DNA of 64,000 nucleotides from Zeugodacus cucurbitae. Lineage: Eukaryota > Arthropoda > Insecta > Diptera > Tephritidae. This document shows, piece after piece, positions 40,501-48,163 of the stretch. The DNA lies in contig NC_071667.1 of NCBI RefSeq assembly GCF_028554725.1, positions 29,841,501-29,905,500 of the forward strand, written 5' to 3'. The position numbers and the translations under genes were made by a program. Position 1 is the first letter of the stretch. The number at the start of each line of letters is the position of its first letter. The notes under the pieces were generated by a model. It saw only the letters and a program-made list of their open reading frames with translations, had not been told where the DNA came from and made no database searches.

Positions 40501-42131
40501 TTTACTTATTAACTTAGCCATTCGGCTAAAAGTGAGACGACCATAAATTGGACGTAGCGCTCTTTAAGTTGAGGACCCCCGGACTCCCAATTTCGGCAGT
40601 TAATAATTTCGACTCATTGTTGGATCGTTTATCGTTCCTTGATGAAATGTCAAATATGGCACGATTGCTGTCCCAATCGGTCTACTTTTGCAGCGTCCCT
40701 TTTGAAAAACCCTTTATATGAGTCGTATATTCCATTAGTTTCACTACTATAACTTTCCCTATATCCGAAGTGGATATACTAAAATCAACTTGTTATAATT
40801 CGTTATATCATATGAGTGCCAGGGAGGGTATGCTCGGCATCACTCCATTTTTAGGAATGATTTCATTCATGCTAAGCGTAGTATTTTCGCTATTGAGATA
40901 ACTCACATAGTATCCGATGTGAATGGTACGAAATATACAATAGACCACATGTTTGGGTATATTTATTAGATAACATCAAGGTGCACGCAATATATAGAAG
41001 TTTGGAAAAATTTCTTAAGACCCCCATCATTTTGAAGTGCAATTATCTTCAACTATATGACGAATAACTAAATGGCAAATAAGTTCAAGTATGACCGCAC
41101 GTTAATCAAACAAAATGCACATGTTGTACGGTTGCTGCAGGAAGTGCCAGAGATACCAGCAAGCAGGAGGTAGCGGGTGGTTTATTTGAACAATATACAT
41201 ATGAACGATAGAGTAATTGATTTAGTTTAACTCCGTGAAAATAAAATGCATACATACATACATTAGAAAGGATTTGTTAACGGAGGGTAGACAATAAATA
41301 GGAATATATAACAAAAACATAAGAACATATGCACGTAAGTGCTGGCATACCGGTTACGTAGAAAATGCTTCTGAAAGGCAATGTGATATCTTAAGACTTT
41401 CAATTTCATATTGAGTTGTAAAAGGTGTGTACTGACATACATACATTGGCATATATATAATATGATATACATATATGTATATGTGTTTGGAAACTACAAA
41501 AAGAAAAAGATAACCATGAGTGAAATGAGTTCTTAGGAGCGTATCTAACGGAAGTTGTTTCATCCTTTATCTACAAATTAATGGATAAAATAGTTACTGC
41601 AGATGCAGAGAGTATAAAGCAAGGTATTTTAATAATAGCCACACTTTTGCTTGTTATACTCACTTGATTTGTGGCATTCCAACAGCAACATTGCCATCCT
41701 GTGTGCATAACCGGCGCTTTTCGGTAGCCTTGTTTGCGCATATCTGAAGCACTCTGCTGGGGATGTCGTGTCCACAGATCATTTACCGCAGTGATGGTGT
41801 TTGCAGCGATGACGTTGGTGCCATTGCCGCTATCCGAGCTGTTGGCATTAGGTAATAATAGTTTGGGTGCAATGCCGATCAATGCCCTATCGAAGCCATA
41901 TTGCATGTTGTAGCAGTTACTCAGCTGTGCGCTATACTCCTCGGCTTGTCGTCTGTGCGCGCAGTAGCAGCAGCAACAACAGTAGCATAACAGCAGCCAT
42001 AACACCGGCAATAGGCGAAATAACGGGTATATACGCATTTGCAAGAACAACTTGTTGAAACGACGCCGACGTCGCCAAATGGCATTCGACTTTCTCGCAC
42101 TCGGATTACGCTGCTTGGAGGCACGTCTCAT
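22362..42131 (-). CDS. Lgr1: Leucine-rich-repeat G-protein-coupled receptor, LGR1 type (16 coding exons, 884 aa)
   Basis: Plasma-membrane receptor related to vertebrate FSH/LH/TSH receptors. The fly orthologue is known to answer the GPA2/GPB5 (thyrostimulin-like) hormone through cAMP; that role is family knowledge. Exons: 41664-42131, 36438-36589, 36268-36342, 34621-34698, 32872-32946, 32732-32797, 32581-32649, 29821-29938, 29411-29712, 28702-28860, 26408-26560, 26155-26300, 25561-25789, 23180-23375, 22592-22788, 22362-22533. All introns are GT-AG and phases agree. LRR region about residues 157-367, hinge 368-521 with CCAF at 380-383, NPCEDVMGY at 535-543, TM1 about 546-571, TM2 580-604, TM3 625-647, ERW 648-650, TM4 668-690, TM5 709-733, TM6 757-782, TM7 790-814 with DPYLY at 807-811. 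The short LRR set and CCAF/NPCED hinge fit type A LGRs rather than rickets/Lgr2 or the LDLa-bearing Lgr3. An in-frame TGA precedes the chosen ATG. Upstream noncoding exons and the transcript ends are not proved. Confidence 0.93.
22592..22788 (-). CDS. Lgr1: Lgr1 exon 15: TM6 and TM7
   Basis: 197-bp exon (residues 763-828) with FTNFSCWAPIAFFGLTAL of TM6 and TM7 with NSCADPYLYALL, the DPxxY form of NPxxY. Acceptor ATTACAG, donor GTAAGT. The next intron is 58 bp. Confidence 0.93.
23180..23375 (-). CDS. Lgr1: Lgr1 exon 14: extracellular loop 2, TM5, intracellular loop 3
   Basis: 196-bp exon (residues 697-762). ICLPMEISD is the loop-2 Cys segment, then TM5 and the basic loop-3 stretch ending AKKMALL at the start of TM6. 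Acceptor TTTGCAG, donor GTAAGT at phase 0. Confidence 0.93.
23535..23645 (+). pseudogene. LINE RNase H relic in Lgr1 intron 13
   Basis: The frame from about 23566 reads IYTDGAKMDYGVAVRVYSKE, the first catalytic block (YTDGSK-like) of the RNase H domain of jockey/I-type LINEs. Only this short piece survives. Confidence 0.5.
24380..25326 (+). mobile_element. Helentron-like element (HINE), copy 3, 5'-truncated
   Basis: In Lgr1 intron 13. It lacks the microsatellite end but keeps the body and the hairpin end (GTTCGGTTGCATCCGAAC, CCTTACTTGT). Confidence 0.65.
25561..25789 (-). CDS. Lgr1: Lgr1 exon 13: TM3, ERW motif, TM4
   Basis: 229-bp exon (residues 621-697): Cys624 opens TM3, and ITIERW (ERW at 648-650) is the glycoprotein-hormone-receptor form of DRY. 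Intracellular loop 2 and TM4 follow, then PLFGISNYSST. Acceptor TTGCAG, donor GTGAGT. Confidence 0.93.
26155..26300 (-). CDS. Lgr1: Lgr1 exon 12: first intracellular loop and TM2
   Basis: 146-bp exon (residues 572-621) with VPRFLMGHLAFADLCLG, the LAFAD motif of TM2 (Asp590), and YAYDWQYG of extracellular loop 1. The donor is GTAGGT after TAT-G. Confidence 0.92.
26408..26560 (-). CDS. Lgr1: Lgr1 exon 11: NPCED box and TM1
   Basis: 153-bp exon (residues 521-572). VVECYPMANALNPCEDVMGY is the conserved Cys box before TM1, followed by the TM1 helix with the GNVAVL motif (Asn561). Acceptor TTCATTAG, donor GTGAGT. Confidence 0.93.
27110..27587 (-). mobile_element. hAT-like MITE, copy 2, with 8-bp target duplication
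   Basis: 478 bp starting TAGGGCTCTTAC and ending AAGAGCTCTA, with imperfect terminal inverted repeats. The flanks 27102-27109 and 27588-27595 are both ATACATAC, an 8-bp duplication as made by hAT transposases, though the local context is repetitive. The interior is packed with ATTCGAATAGT words. It lies in Lgr1 intron 10 beside a mariner. Confidence 0.7.
27599..28676 (+). mobile_element. DD34D mariner copy A (inactive)
   Basis: The ends TAAGGTTGTCAAATATCTCC and (inverted) TTAGGTTGGCAAATGTCTCC are flanked by TA. The transposase is broken by frameshifts; the fragment at 28127-28378 reads VTGNEKWITYDN, so the first catalytic Asp is Asn. Its right end is about 25 bp from the exon 10 splice donor. 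Confidence 0.8.
28702..28860 (-). CDS. Lgr1: Lgr1 exon 10: distal hinge
   Basis: 159-bp exon (residues 468-521) with the NDYFAEEFGTFHS segment and DEYCGNFTF; the Asn is a glycosylation sequon. The acceptor is a CAGCAG tandem, so use of the second CAG would drop one Ser codon and keep the frame. The donor GTAAGA lies only about 25 bp from a mariner copy. Confidence 0.88.
29411..29712 (-). CDS. Lgr1: Lgr1 exon 9: hinge with CCAF motif
   Basis: 302-bp exon (residues 368-468). It opens NLQRAFLTHSFHCCAF, matching the conserved Cys pair that pairs with Cys near TM1 in glycoprotein-hormone receptors. It continues as a long acidic, Gly/Ser/Asn-rich spacer, probably fast evolving. Acceptor CCGTAG, donor GTAAAT. 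Confidence 0.9.
29821..29938 (-). CDS. Lgr1: Lgr1 exon 8: last LRRs and start of hinge
   Basis: 118-bp exon (residues 328-367) with DLSGTSLVSLPSAGLQDIEE and TLKTIPSIYNFK, the conserved end of the LGR1 repeat domain. Acceptor CTCCTAAG, donor GTGAGC after an AAG codon (phase 0). Confidence 0.92.
30420..31113 (+). mobile_element. Helentron-like element (HINE), copy 4, left part
   Basis: Body of a HINE in Lgr1 intron 7, interrupted by the rosa-like transposon; its hairpin end resumes at 32412. The left limit is uncertain. Confidence 0.6.
31114..32411 (-). mobile_element. rosa-like DD41D mariner, intact copy 1
   Basis: Ends GGGTGATTTTTTAAGAGC (from 31116) and the inverted right end CGGGTGATTTTTTTGAGG (32408 backward). 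TA follows the right end at 32412-32413; the left limit is ambiguous within ATATATA. It is inserted in a HINE in Lgr1 intron 7 and holds one uninterrupted transposase gene. Confidence 0.83.
31211..32296 (-). CDS. rosa-like DD41D transposase, intact 361 aa
   Basis: Tc1/mariner-superfamily transposase that would cut and paste its own element. The N-terminal helix-turn-helix DNA-binding part covers about residues 1-120. Catalytic Asp159 (ILFSDEAHFW), Asp252 (WFQQDGATCH) and Asp294 (DLTPLDYFLWG) have 41 residues between the last two, the DD41D spacing of the rosa group first described in Ceratitis. No stops or frameshifts. The C-terminal 211 residues are identical to those of the copy at 51326-52258, suggesting recent movement. 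It lies in the same direction as Lgr1. Confidence 0.88.
   Translation of the reverse strand: MNRLTNEQRLQIIEFYYQNQCSVRNVFRALRPIYGLHNRPSEQTINAIVTKFRTQFTLLDIKPTTRMRTVRTEENIASVSESVAEDREMSIRRRSQQLGLCYSTTWKILRKDLGVKPYKIQLVQELKPNDLPQRRIFSEWALEKLAENPLFYRQILFSDEAHFWLNGYVNKQNCRIWGEEQPEAVQELPMHPEKCTVWCGLYAGGIIGPYFFKDAVGRNVTVNGDRYRSMLTNFLLPKMEELNLVDMWFQQDGATCHTARDSMAILRENFGEQFISRNGPVSWPPRSCDLTPLDYFLWGYVKSKVYRNKPATIPALEDNISEEIRAIPAEMLEKVAQNWTFRMDHLRRSRGQHLNEIIFKK
32412..32520 (+). mobile_element. Helentron-like element (HINE), copy 4, hairpin end
   Basis: It continues the HINE body after the transposon: GAGAGTAGAAAATG, hairpin GTTCGGTTACACCCGAAC, then CCTTACTTG. It ends about 60 bp from the exon 7 donor. 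Confidence 0.68.
32581..32649 (-). CDS. Lgr1: Lgr1 exon 7: leucine-rich repeat
   Basis: 69-bp LRR exon with LANNEISYIDDSAFNGSQI. Acceptor TTCTTAG, donor GTAAGT. The following 2.6-kb intron holds the nested Helentron-like and rosa-like insertions. Confidence 0.9.
32732..32797 (-). CDS. Lgr1: Lgr1 exon 6: leucine-rich repeat
   Basis: 66-bp LRR exon with the signature DLDNNEITRIDKNSI. Acceptor TTTTCAG, donor GTAAGT, separated from exon 5 by 74 bp. Confidence 0.9.
32872..32946 (-). CDS. Lgr1: Lgr1 exon 5: leucine-rich repeat
   Basis: 75-bp LRR exon with INSGLIRVPDLRHIPP. Acceptor TTTTCAG, donor GTGAGT. Phase 2 at both ends. Confidence 0.9.
34381..34511. repeat. GAGTTATGGA repeat cluster
   Basis: Five related words (GAGTTATGGAGAACTTC, AAGTTATGAAG, GAGTTATGGAAG, GAGTTATGGAGATCTTC, GAGTTATGGAAGTTCC) within 130 bp of Lgr1 intron 4. 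It resembles a Tigger-type terminal remnant; no matching second end found. Confidence 0.4.
34621..34698 (-). CDS. Lgr1: Lgr1 exon 4: leucine-rich repeat
   Basis: 78-bp exon in the same phase, with the LRR core ISNAPKLLTLAHDVFRG. Acceptor TTTTCAG, donor GTGAGT. The intron before it (34699-36267) is mostly a mariner insertion. Confidence 0.9.
34985..36183 (-). mobile_element. DD34D mariner copy B (inactive)
   Basis: 1199 bp in Lgr1 intron 3. Ends TTGTTTGGAAAATATC and the inverted right end TTAGGTTGGCAAATATC, with TA on both sides. The transposase begins at 36007 (MEFTNAEIRAISKF, HTH region to 35690) and continues in another frame at 35605-35180. The second catalytic block reads FHQHHARPH instead of the usual HQDNARPH, so that Asp is lost. 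Confidence 0.82.
36268..36342 (-). CDS. Lgr1: Lgr1 exon 3: leucine-rich repeat
   Basis: 75-bp exon, phase 2 in and 2 out, encoding one LRR with LKDLQHLECIEDGAFDGLKLL. One repeat per symmetric exon is the usual LGR architecture. Acceptor ACAAACAG, donor GTGAGT. Confidence 0.9.
36438..36589 (-). CDS. Lgr1: Lgr1 exon 2: LRR N-terminal Cys cap
   Basis: Residues 157-207, beginning DEIECHCVGEAL, the ECxC pattern of an LRR N-terminal cap, then the first repeat. Acceptor TTGCAG, donor GTAAGT. It follows a 5.1-kb intron and precedes one of 95 bp. Confidence 0.9.
37608..38700 (-). mobile_element. DD34D mariner copy C (inactive)
   Basis: In Lgr1 intron 1. Same family as copies A and B (RTAEEWFRRF-type and ITYDN-type blocks), with frameshifts, deletions near 38340 and 37810, and decayed ends. 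Confidence 0.75.
40160..40730 (-). pseudogene. DD41D mariner relic
   Basis: In Lgr1 intron 1. The minus-strand frame 40521-40225 contains LLKTKFGERVISRNGLVN, aligning with the ILRENFGEQFISRNGPV block of the intact transposase. The right end has GATGAAATGTCAAA, as found near the start of the rosa-like gene. Strongly decayed. Confidence 0.6.
41664..42131 (-). CDS. Lgr1: Lgr1 coding exon 1: N-terminus and signal segment
   Basis: Residues 1-156. The first 36 residues are very basic, followed by a hydrophobic stretch at about 37-57 that ends in a run of Cys and Tyr built from TGY/TAY codons; it is probably the signal peptide. An alternative start at Met32 would give a more conventional signal peptide. 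The rest is a low-complexity spacer with NGT and NAT glycosylation sequons, ending in a Cys cluster (QCCCW) that opens the LRR cap. The donor GTGAGT lies directly after a CAA codon (phase 0). Confidence 0.82.
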
Positions 42132-42378
42132 TATAGCGATGTCACTTTCAACATGGAATCATCACTGTAGTTTGCAGACGCTTTTGTTGTTGGTTTTATT
42201 TTAGTTGTGTATAGCGCTGTGCGGAATCCTCTTTGTGAATGAAGTGTGACTTTCACGTGCTTTACTTGGATTATCTTTTATTGGATTATAATAGAGGCCT
42301 AGCCATTCTGCCGCAGGTACCATTTTCATCTCTGATTATTCGATGGTGCGCTGAACTTTCAGTTATTCAATTCCAAAT
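42132..42378 (-). promoter_or_regulatory. Putative Lgr1 5' UTR segment with uORF
   Basis: A good acceptor (TATCTATTTTGCAG) ends at 42379, so the coding exon may start at 42378 and be joined to an upstream noncoding exon. Inside lies an upstream ORF from 42329 to 42201 (42 codons, TAA) with two ATGs at its start. In-frame stops separate it from the receptor ATG. No promoter was identified. Confidence 0.4.
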
Positions 42379-42586
42379 CTGCAAAATAGATACATAAATA
42401 GTTATCAATAATCTGGATTTTATAGTTATTCTATCGCATATTGATTATTATTAATTATTAATTATGTTAAATTCGGTTTGTCCTACCCTCTTCTCAATTA
42501 ACTTCATTGACAATAAGTTAAATTTTAGTTCGGGATTTTAGACAGATCTGAGTCTTGATATATCCTACATACATATATCCTACATC

Positions 42587-42888
42587 CCATTTCGAGGTTC
42601 CGCTTTATTTTAAAGAAAAACACAGAAAATTCAAATTCAATGGGGAATGTTTATTATCATCCGAAAGAACATTCTTTGGCATTTATTTTTTAAAGATTAT
42701 CTCATTATTCAGCCCAGTTTTCAATGACTCTTTCGATCATGTCGACTGGTAACTGGCGAATGACAGGTGAAATGTTTTGCTCCAAGGCCTAAATCGAAGC
42801 GTGTTTGTCCGTTTTGACTTCACATAGCCATACACGAAAAAGTCTAACGGTATGATAGACAAGACGTGAAACTATCTGCTCATCGAAG
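42587..42888 (-). pseudogene. DD41D mariner-related relic fragment
   Basis: It starts TTTCGAGGTTCCGC and shares blocks such as CTGCTCATCGAAG with 17896-18830. It joins directly to a LINE fragment at 42889. Confidence 0.5.
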
Positions 42889-43500
42889 AGAAGTCCTTCC
42901 CGATCCTGACGGAGCTTATAGGGTTATCCAACGTCAGTTCACACAGCCGTATTAGTTTTGCGGGGATACCAAAATCAGACGGAGCGGCATAAGGACAGAA
43001 AGCTGTCAAAAGCAGCGTTAAAATCGACAAAGGAATGGTGTGTGGCAATCCATTTTCAAGGGTCTTTTCCGTAATTCTGCGCATGGTAACTATGGGCTTT
43101 AGTCTTTCACACAGTACGCTCTATTGAACCTTATATGCGATGTTGAGGTGTCTTATTCCGCGGTAGTTGACGCAGTTTCCCTTTTTGTGGATTCGGCAGA
43201 GCACACTGAGATTTCAATCGTCAGGCATGCTCTCTACCGACCATATTCTGTAAAGAAGCTGATGCATGCACCTTATCAGTTCTTCGCCGACGTGTCTGAA
43301 TAGCTGGGCCTGCAATCCATCGTCCTCCGCCGCTCTGTTGTTCCTCAAGCGGACTTCTTCATAGCCGGGCAATAGAACATATGCTCCTTCGTCATCAATA
43401 GGGGAATCGGGTTCTCCATCTCCTGGTTTTGTAGTTTCACAGCCCATCAGCAAGCTGTTAAAGTGTTCCCTCCACAAATTCAGTATACTCTGCGCTTCAA
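42889..43500 (-). pseudogene. LINE reverse-transcriptase relic, second copy
   Basis: Minus-strand frames read RHVGEELIRCMHQLLYRIWS at about 43310 and FGIPAKLIRLCELTLDNP near 42960, the same blocks as the LINE relic at 14225-15755. Frameshifts and a central deletion. Confidence 0.72.
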
Positions 43501-43892
43501 TCGCTATATCACCTCTCGACCCAGAAGTGAATTTGTCAATATTTTGTTCAAATCATCTCTAAAAAACTCGTTTTTTTTAACTTTTGGTAATATGTACATA
43601 GTATAATTTTTTTTTTGGAAATTATAAATGTGTACAAAAAAGAAAAATTAAGTCTGCCGTATAAAAAAATCAATTGTTTTCAGTCTATACATATGTTTTG
43701 AAGGTTCGATATTGACAGATCGCAAGCTGCAGAATTAAAGAAAAATAAGGAAACAATTCGTCTTAAATGGGAGTCTGCAGTTAACATTCTTCAAATAAGC
43801 AGCTTCTTGTTCAGCGGAGTTTATGTCTCAACTGGGTCACTAAGGCTTGAAGTCAAAACACCCCTATTTCCCGAATGTTAAGATCAAAGAAA

Positions 43893-45283
43893 AACAAGTA
43901 AGGAAGGGCTAAGTTCGGGTGCAACCGAACATTTTATACTCTCGCAATTTATTTATTTAACTTTATTAATATTATATAATACACAATTTGACCCACATAT
44001 TCGTCATATATATTGTATAAAGTCCATTGAAAGTTGGAAACCCTAATATTAGGTTAGAAGTACCGAGGTCCTCATATTCGATATATGGGGCCTTGACAAC
44101 CTATGGTCGGTGATTTTTAGAATGGAACTGCCACACTATAAACATAGTATTTGTGCAAAGTTCAATGGAACTGCCACACTATAAACATAGTATTTGTGCA
44201 AAGTTCTGCACCGATATCATCACTAGTGCTTACTTTATATATTGTAAAGTAAACGATTCAGATCGTCTTCAAAGTTCTGGTATATAGGAAGTAGGTGTGG
44301 TTGTGAAGCAATTTGGCCTATTTTCACAGCATATCATTGGGATGTAAGGAAAGTATTACAAACCAAGTTTCATTGAAATCGGTCGAGTAGTTCCTGAGAT
44401 ATGGTTTTTGACCCATAAGTGGGCGACGCCACGCCCCTTTTCCATTTTGTAAAAAAATCTGAGTGCAGCTTCTATCTGCTATTTCCTATTTTAGTGAAAT
44501 TTAGTGTTTCTGACGTTTTTGGTTAGTGAGCTAACCCACTTTTACTAATTTTCAACCTAAGCTTTGTATGGGAGGGGGGCGTGGTTATTATCCGATTTTT
44601 GTCATTTTTGGACTGTATAAGGAAATGGCTAAAAAAACGACTGCAGAAAGTTTGGTTTATATAGCTCTATTGGTTTGCGAGATATATACAAAAAACCTAT
44701 TTGGGGGCGGGGCCACGCCCACTTCCCCAAAAAAATTACATCCAAATATGCCTCTTCATAGTGCGATCCTTCATACCAAATTTTATTTCCATAGCTTTAT
44801 TTTTGGCTTAGTTATGGCACTTTATGTGTTTTCGGTTTTCGCCATTTTGTGGGCGTGGTCCGATTTTTGAACTTAACCTTCTATGGTGCCAAGGAAGACG
44901 TGTTCCAAAGTTTCGATCCTTCATACCAAATTTTATTTCCATAGCTTTATTTTTGGCTTAGTTATGGCACTTTATGTGTTTTCGGTTTTCGCCATTTTGT
45001 GGGCGTGGTCCGATTTTTGAACTTAACCTTCTATGGTGCCAAGGAAGACGTGTTCCAAAGTTTCATTAAGATATCTCAATTTTTACTCAAGTTACAGCTT
45101 GCACGGGCGGAGAGACGGACGGACAGACAGACATCCGGATTTGAAATTTTCTCGTCACCCTGATCATTTTGATATATGTATATAACCCTATATCTAACTC
45201 GTTTAGTTTTAGGGCTTACAACCAACCGTTATGTGGACAAAACTATAATACTCTCGTAGCAACTTTGTTGCGAGAGTATAATA
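43893..45283 (-). mobile_element. Helentron-like element (HINE), copy 5, with tandem duplications
   Basis: Full-length copy from AACAAGTAAGG and hairpin GTTCGGGTGCAACCGAAC to TTGCGAGAGTATA. It carries two exact internal duplications: 43 bp at 44121-44163/44164-44206 and 150 bp at 44765-44914/44915-45064. Confidence 0.72.
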
Positions 45284-47051
45284 AGTATCACTCAAGTTGG
45301 GTGTATCGAATTTTGTTGCATCAGATGGATAGGAAATAGATGGTGTGCTTATAAGAAATAATGTTGCTTTTAAGAGCATATCTAGTGAGCTTCAGATATA
45401 ACTATTTGCAATAATCAAATGTAAACATGTGTTCAATTAAGTATTCGAATATATTCATATAAATAGAATACACATTTATGGCAAAATACATCAATGGCGG
45501 TATCTGGTTATAAGTAATTCCACTGTAATAGAGCATACATTTCACCTTTAATATAAGTCTGCGCCATCCTAACCCCTTTCACTGATTAATGCGTTGTGCA
45601 TTTCCAAAGATAGTCGAAATGCGGCGAAATTGCACTTAATTTACTGAATCCCAAATATAGATATTAATTATAACACAATCCTTCTGTATGATCAGTTGGA
45701 ACATATATATGTATGTATGTGTGTATGTGTATATGTGTATATGTACGTGATTATATCACTGCAACCGTGTGAGAATATTATTTAATGACAGCTTTTTTGT
45801 ATTTACCATCATTACCCGACTAAAGTCAAACAATATTTGCACCAATTAGCATAAGGCCATTGAAACAACAAAAATTTAATCTCATAAACAATTTTGCATA
45901 TACACACACATGCGAAAATATACATATGTATACATATAAACAAGATTGCACATACCCATCCTGCAGTGAAATCGACTGGTTATAAAAACTAACATGAACT
46001 AGTTACGATGGGGCTAGTTTGAACAAGAACCGAAGTTGTCCATTTCGGTCAGAATCCTATTCATTGCTTAAGAAACAAAAACAATTATAGTATCTGGTAT
46101 TATGAACCGAAATGACCGAAAAATAGGAAATGACAAATGATTTTGCCAGCCTAAGATCTTTAATTTGATATCAATCAGAGAAATAGATCAAATAACTCGC
46201 CACTATTTTTCCTAAAATTAATAAAAATCTAATGTTTTTCAGACTAGTTCCCTACCTACTAACTTCGAATTAATTTCAGCGTAGGCTCTTATACGAGTAA
46301 ATCCACATTCTGATTAGTACTTATACAACATTGTAAACATTTTTATTATGTGGAAACACTTTCCGTCCGAATGAAAGAGACCCAATAAAGGTTTATAACA
46401 ATTGCTTGAGTATTAGCAAATATTTGGAATGTTAACAATACGAAGCGGAAACTAAATCTCGTGAGTTCTATAAGTGTGTGGTTGAAGAGTCGGATTTTTT
46501 GTTGTGGGCAACTGTTCTAAGAAACAGCAGGCAAAAAATAATAATTAAACTTCAGAGTTTAACCTTAGCTAGAGCCATATAATTAAGGCATTGGTAAACA
46601 TTTCTAGAATATTTGCGTCAGTCTCACGTGCTTTTGGCTGTTGAGTTTGGTTCATTATGTGAAGACGAATATAATTTTCAACAATACGAGAATATACGAG
46701 AATCTGGTGATTTATCAGACGTGGTCCTCTATAAAAAGACAACTGAAGTCACACATAGTAACGCTATGAACACTTCGTCAACTGTCTATTGGAAACATCG
46801 TGCAAATCAGAAAATAAACATTTACACAAGAATAGTTCGAGGGGTATCTGAATTAAGTTAATTTTATTTAACCTATTGTTGTTGGCTTATGACCAGATCT
46901 CAGTCACCTTGTTACATTTACCATCTCTTCGCTGCTGCTACCGCTCAAATCCATTCACTTTGCTCTCTGAGATCTTTTTTTTATCAAAAATGCTCATTAA
47001 CTAAATTCAAGGTGTACCAGTTTTATATTTAACGAACTTTTGCCACAAATA
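45284..47051. other. AT-rich DNA, nothing assigned
   Basis: TATG/TGTA microsatellite near 45708-45745. An 82-codon frame at 46613-46861 has no recognisable domain. Confidence 0.35.
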
Positions 47052-48163
47052 TTACGTTGGCAAATATAAAAATTCCGCTTTTTTGCTCTTTATTCAATGC
47101 TTTACACCACCAAGAGCGTTCGCCATGGACAGGAACAGGTGGAATCACTTGGGTCTATGGTGATGCGATAAAACATCCCACCCGAGCTCCCGTAGCTTCT
47201 GACGGGTCCACAACGAAGTGTGTGGTCTGGCGTTGTCCTGGTGGAACACTAATCCCTTCCTGATGGCCAATTCTGGTCGATCGCCTGCTTCAAGCGGTCC
47301 AGTTGTTTGCGGTAAGTGGTAGAATTAAGTGTCTGGCGATATGGGGGCAGCTCATAGTGGATGATTCCCTTCCAATCCCACCAAGCACACGGGAAAACCT
47401 TCCGGGCCATCAATCCCGATATGGGGGCAGCTCATAGTGGATGATTCCCTTTCAATCCCACCAAGCACACAGTAAAACCTTCTGGGCCGTCAATCCCGGC
47501 TTGACCACTGTTCACCGGTCTTAGACCACGACCGTTTTCGCTTGTCGTATATGATCAATTTTTCTTCGCCAGTCACCATTCGCTTCAAAAATGAGTCGAG
47601 TTCGTTCCGTTTCAGCGTTGATTCGGTACAGAAGGTTTTTTGCGTCAAATCATGCGGCACTTAAACATCAAACTTTTTTGTGTATTCAGCCTTCTACGGA
47701 TGGTTCAAAATAGTTTGGTGACTAACTCCCATTTCCTGGGCGATGTCACGAGATGCCGCATGCCGGTCTAACTCGATGTTTTCTATGATTTGATCGGTAT
47801 TTGTCGGCACAGGTCTTCCGCCCGCTGGCTTATCCATGGTGTCGTTTTCACCCGCTCTGAATCGTCGAAACCATTCCTACGCAGTTCGAAGTAATATACT
47901 ACCATCCCCCAAAACACCATTAATTTTATGGAACGTTATTCTAGCGGATTGCCTTTAACGAAGGAAAACTTTAAAATAGCGCGAATTTCGGCGTTAGTGA
48001 CCTCCATGTTTACACGTCTATAACTGTTGCACGCAATATCCAAACTAATCATGCATAGCGTCGTTTTGTAGGTTATGTCAAGATGAATAGTATTGCCATA
48101 TACGAGCTCTGAAGCGCTTTATACATAGCCACGGTATTCAAAAGACAAAAAAGCGGAACGTAA
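47052..48163 (-). mobile_element. DD34D mariner copy D (inactive)
   Basis: Ends TTACGTTGGCAAATAT and (right) GCGGAACGTAATA. The minus-strand transposase is frameshifted. The first catalytic block reads VTGEEKLI, Asp to Glu. A partial duplication of about 75 bp occurs near 47337-47480. Confidence 0.75.

Noticed and set aside
46613..46861. 82-codon plus-strand frame
   Set aside because: No family recognised, no splice or conservation evidence.
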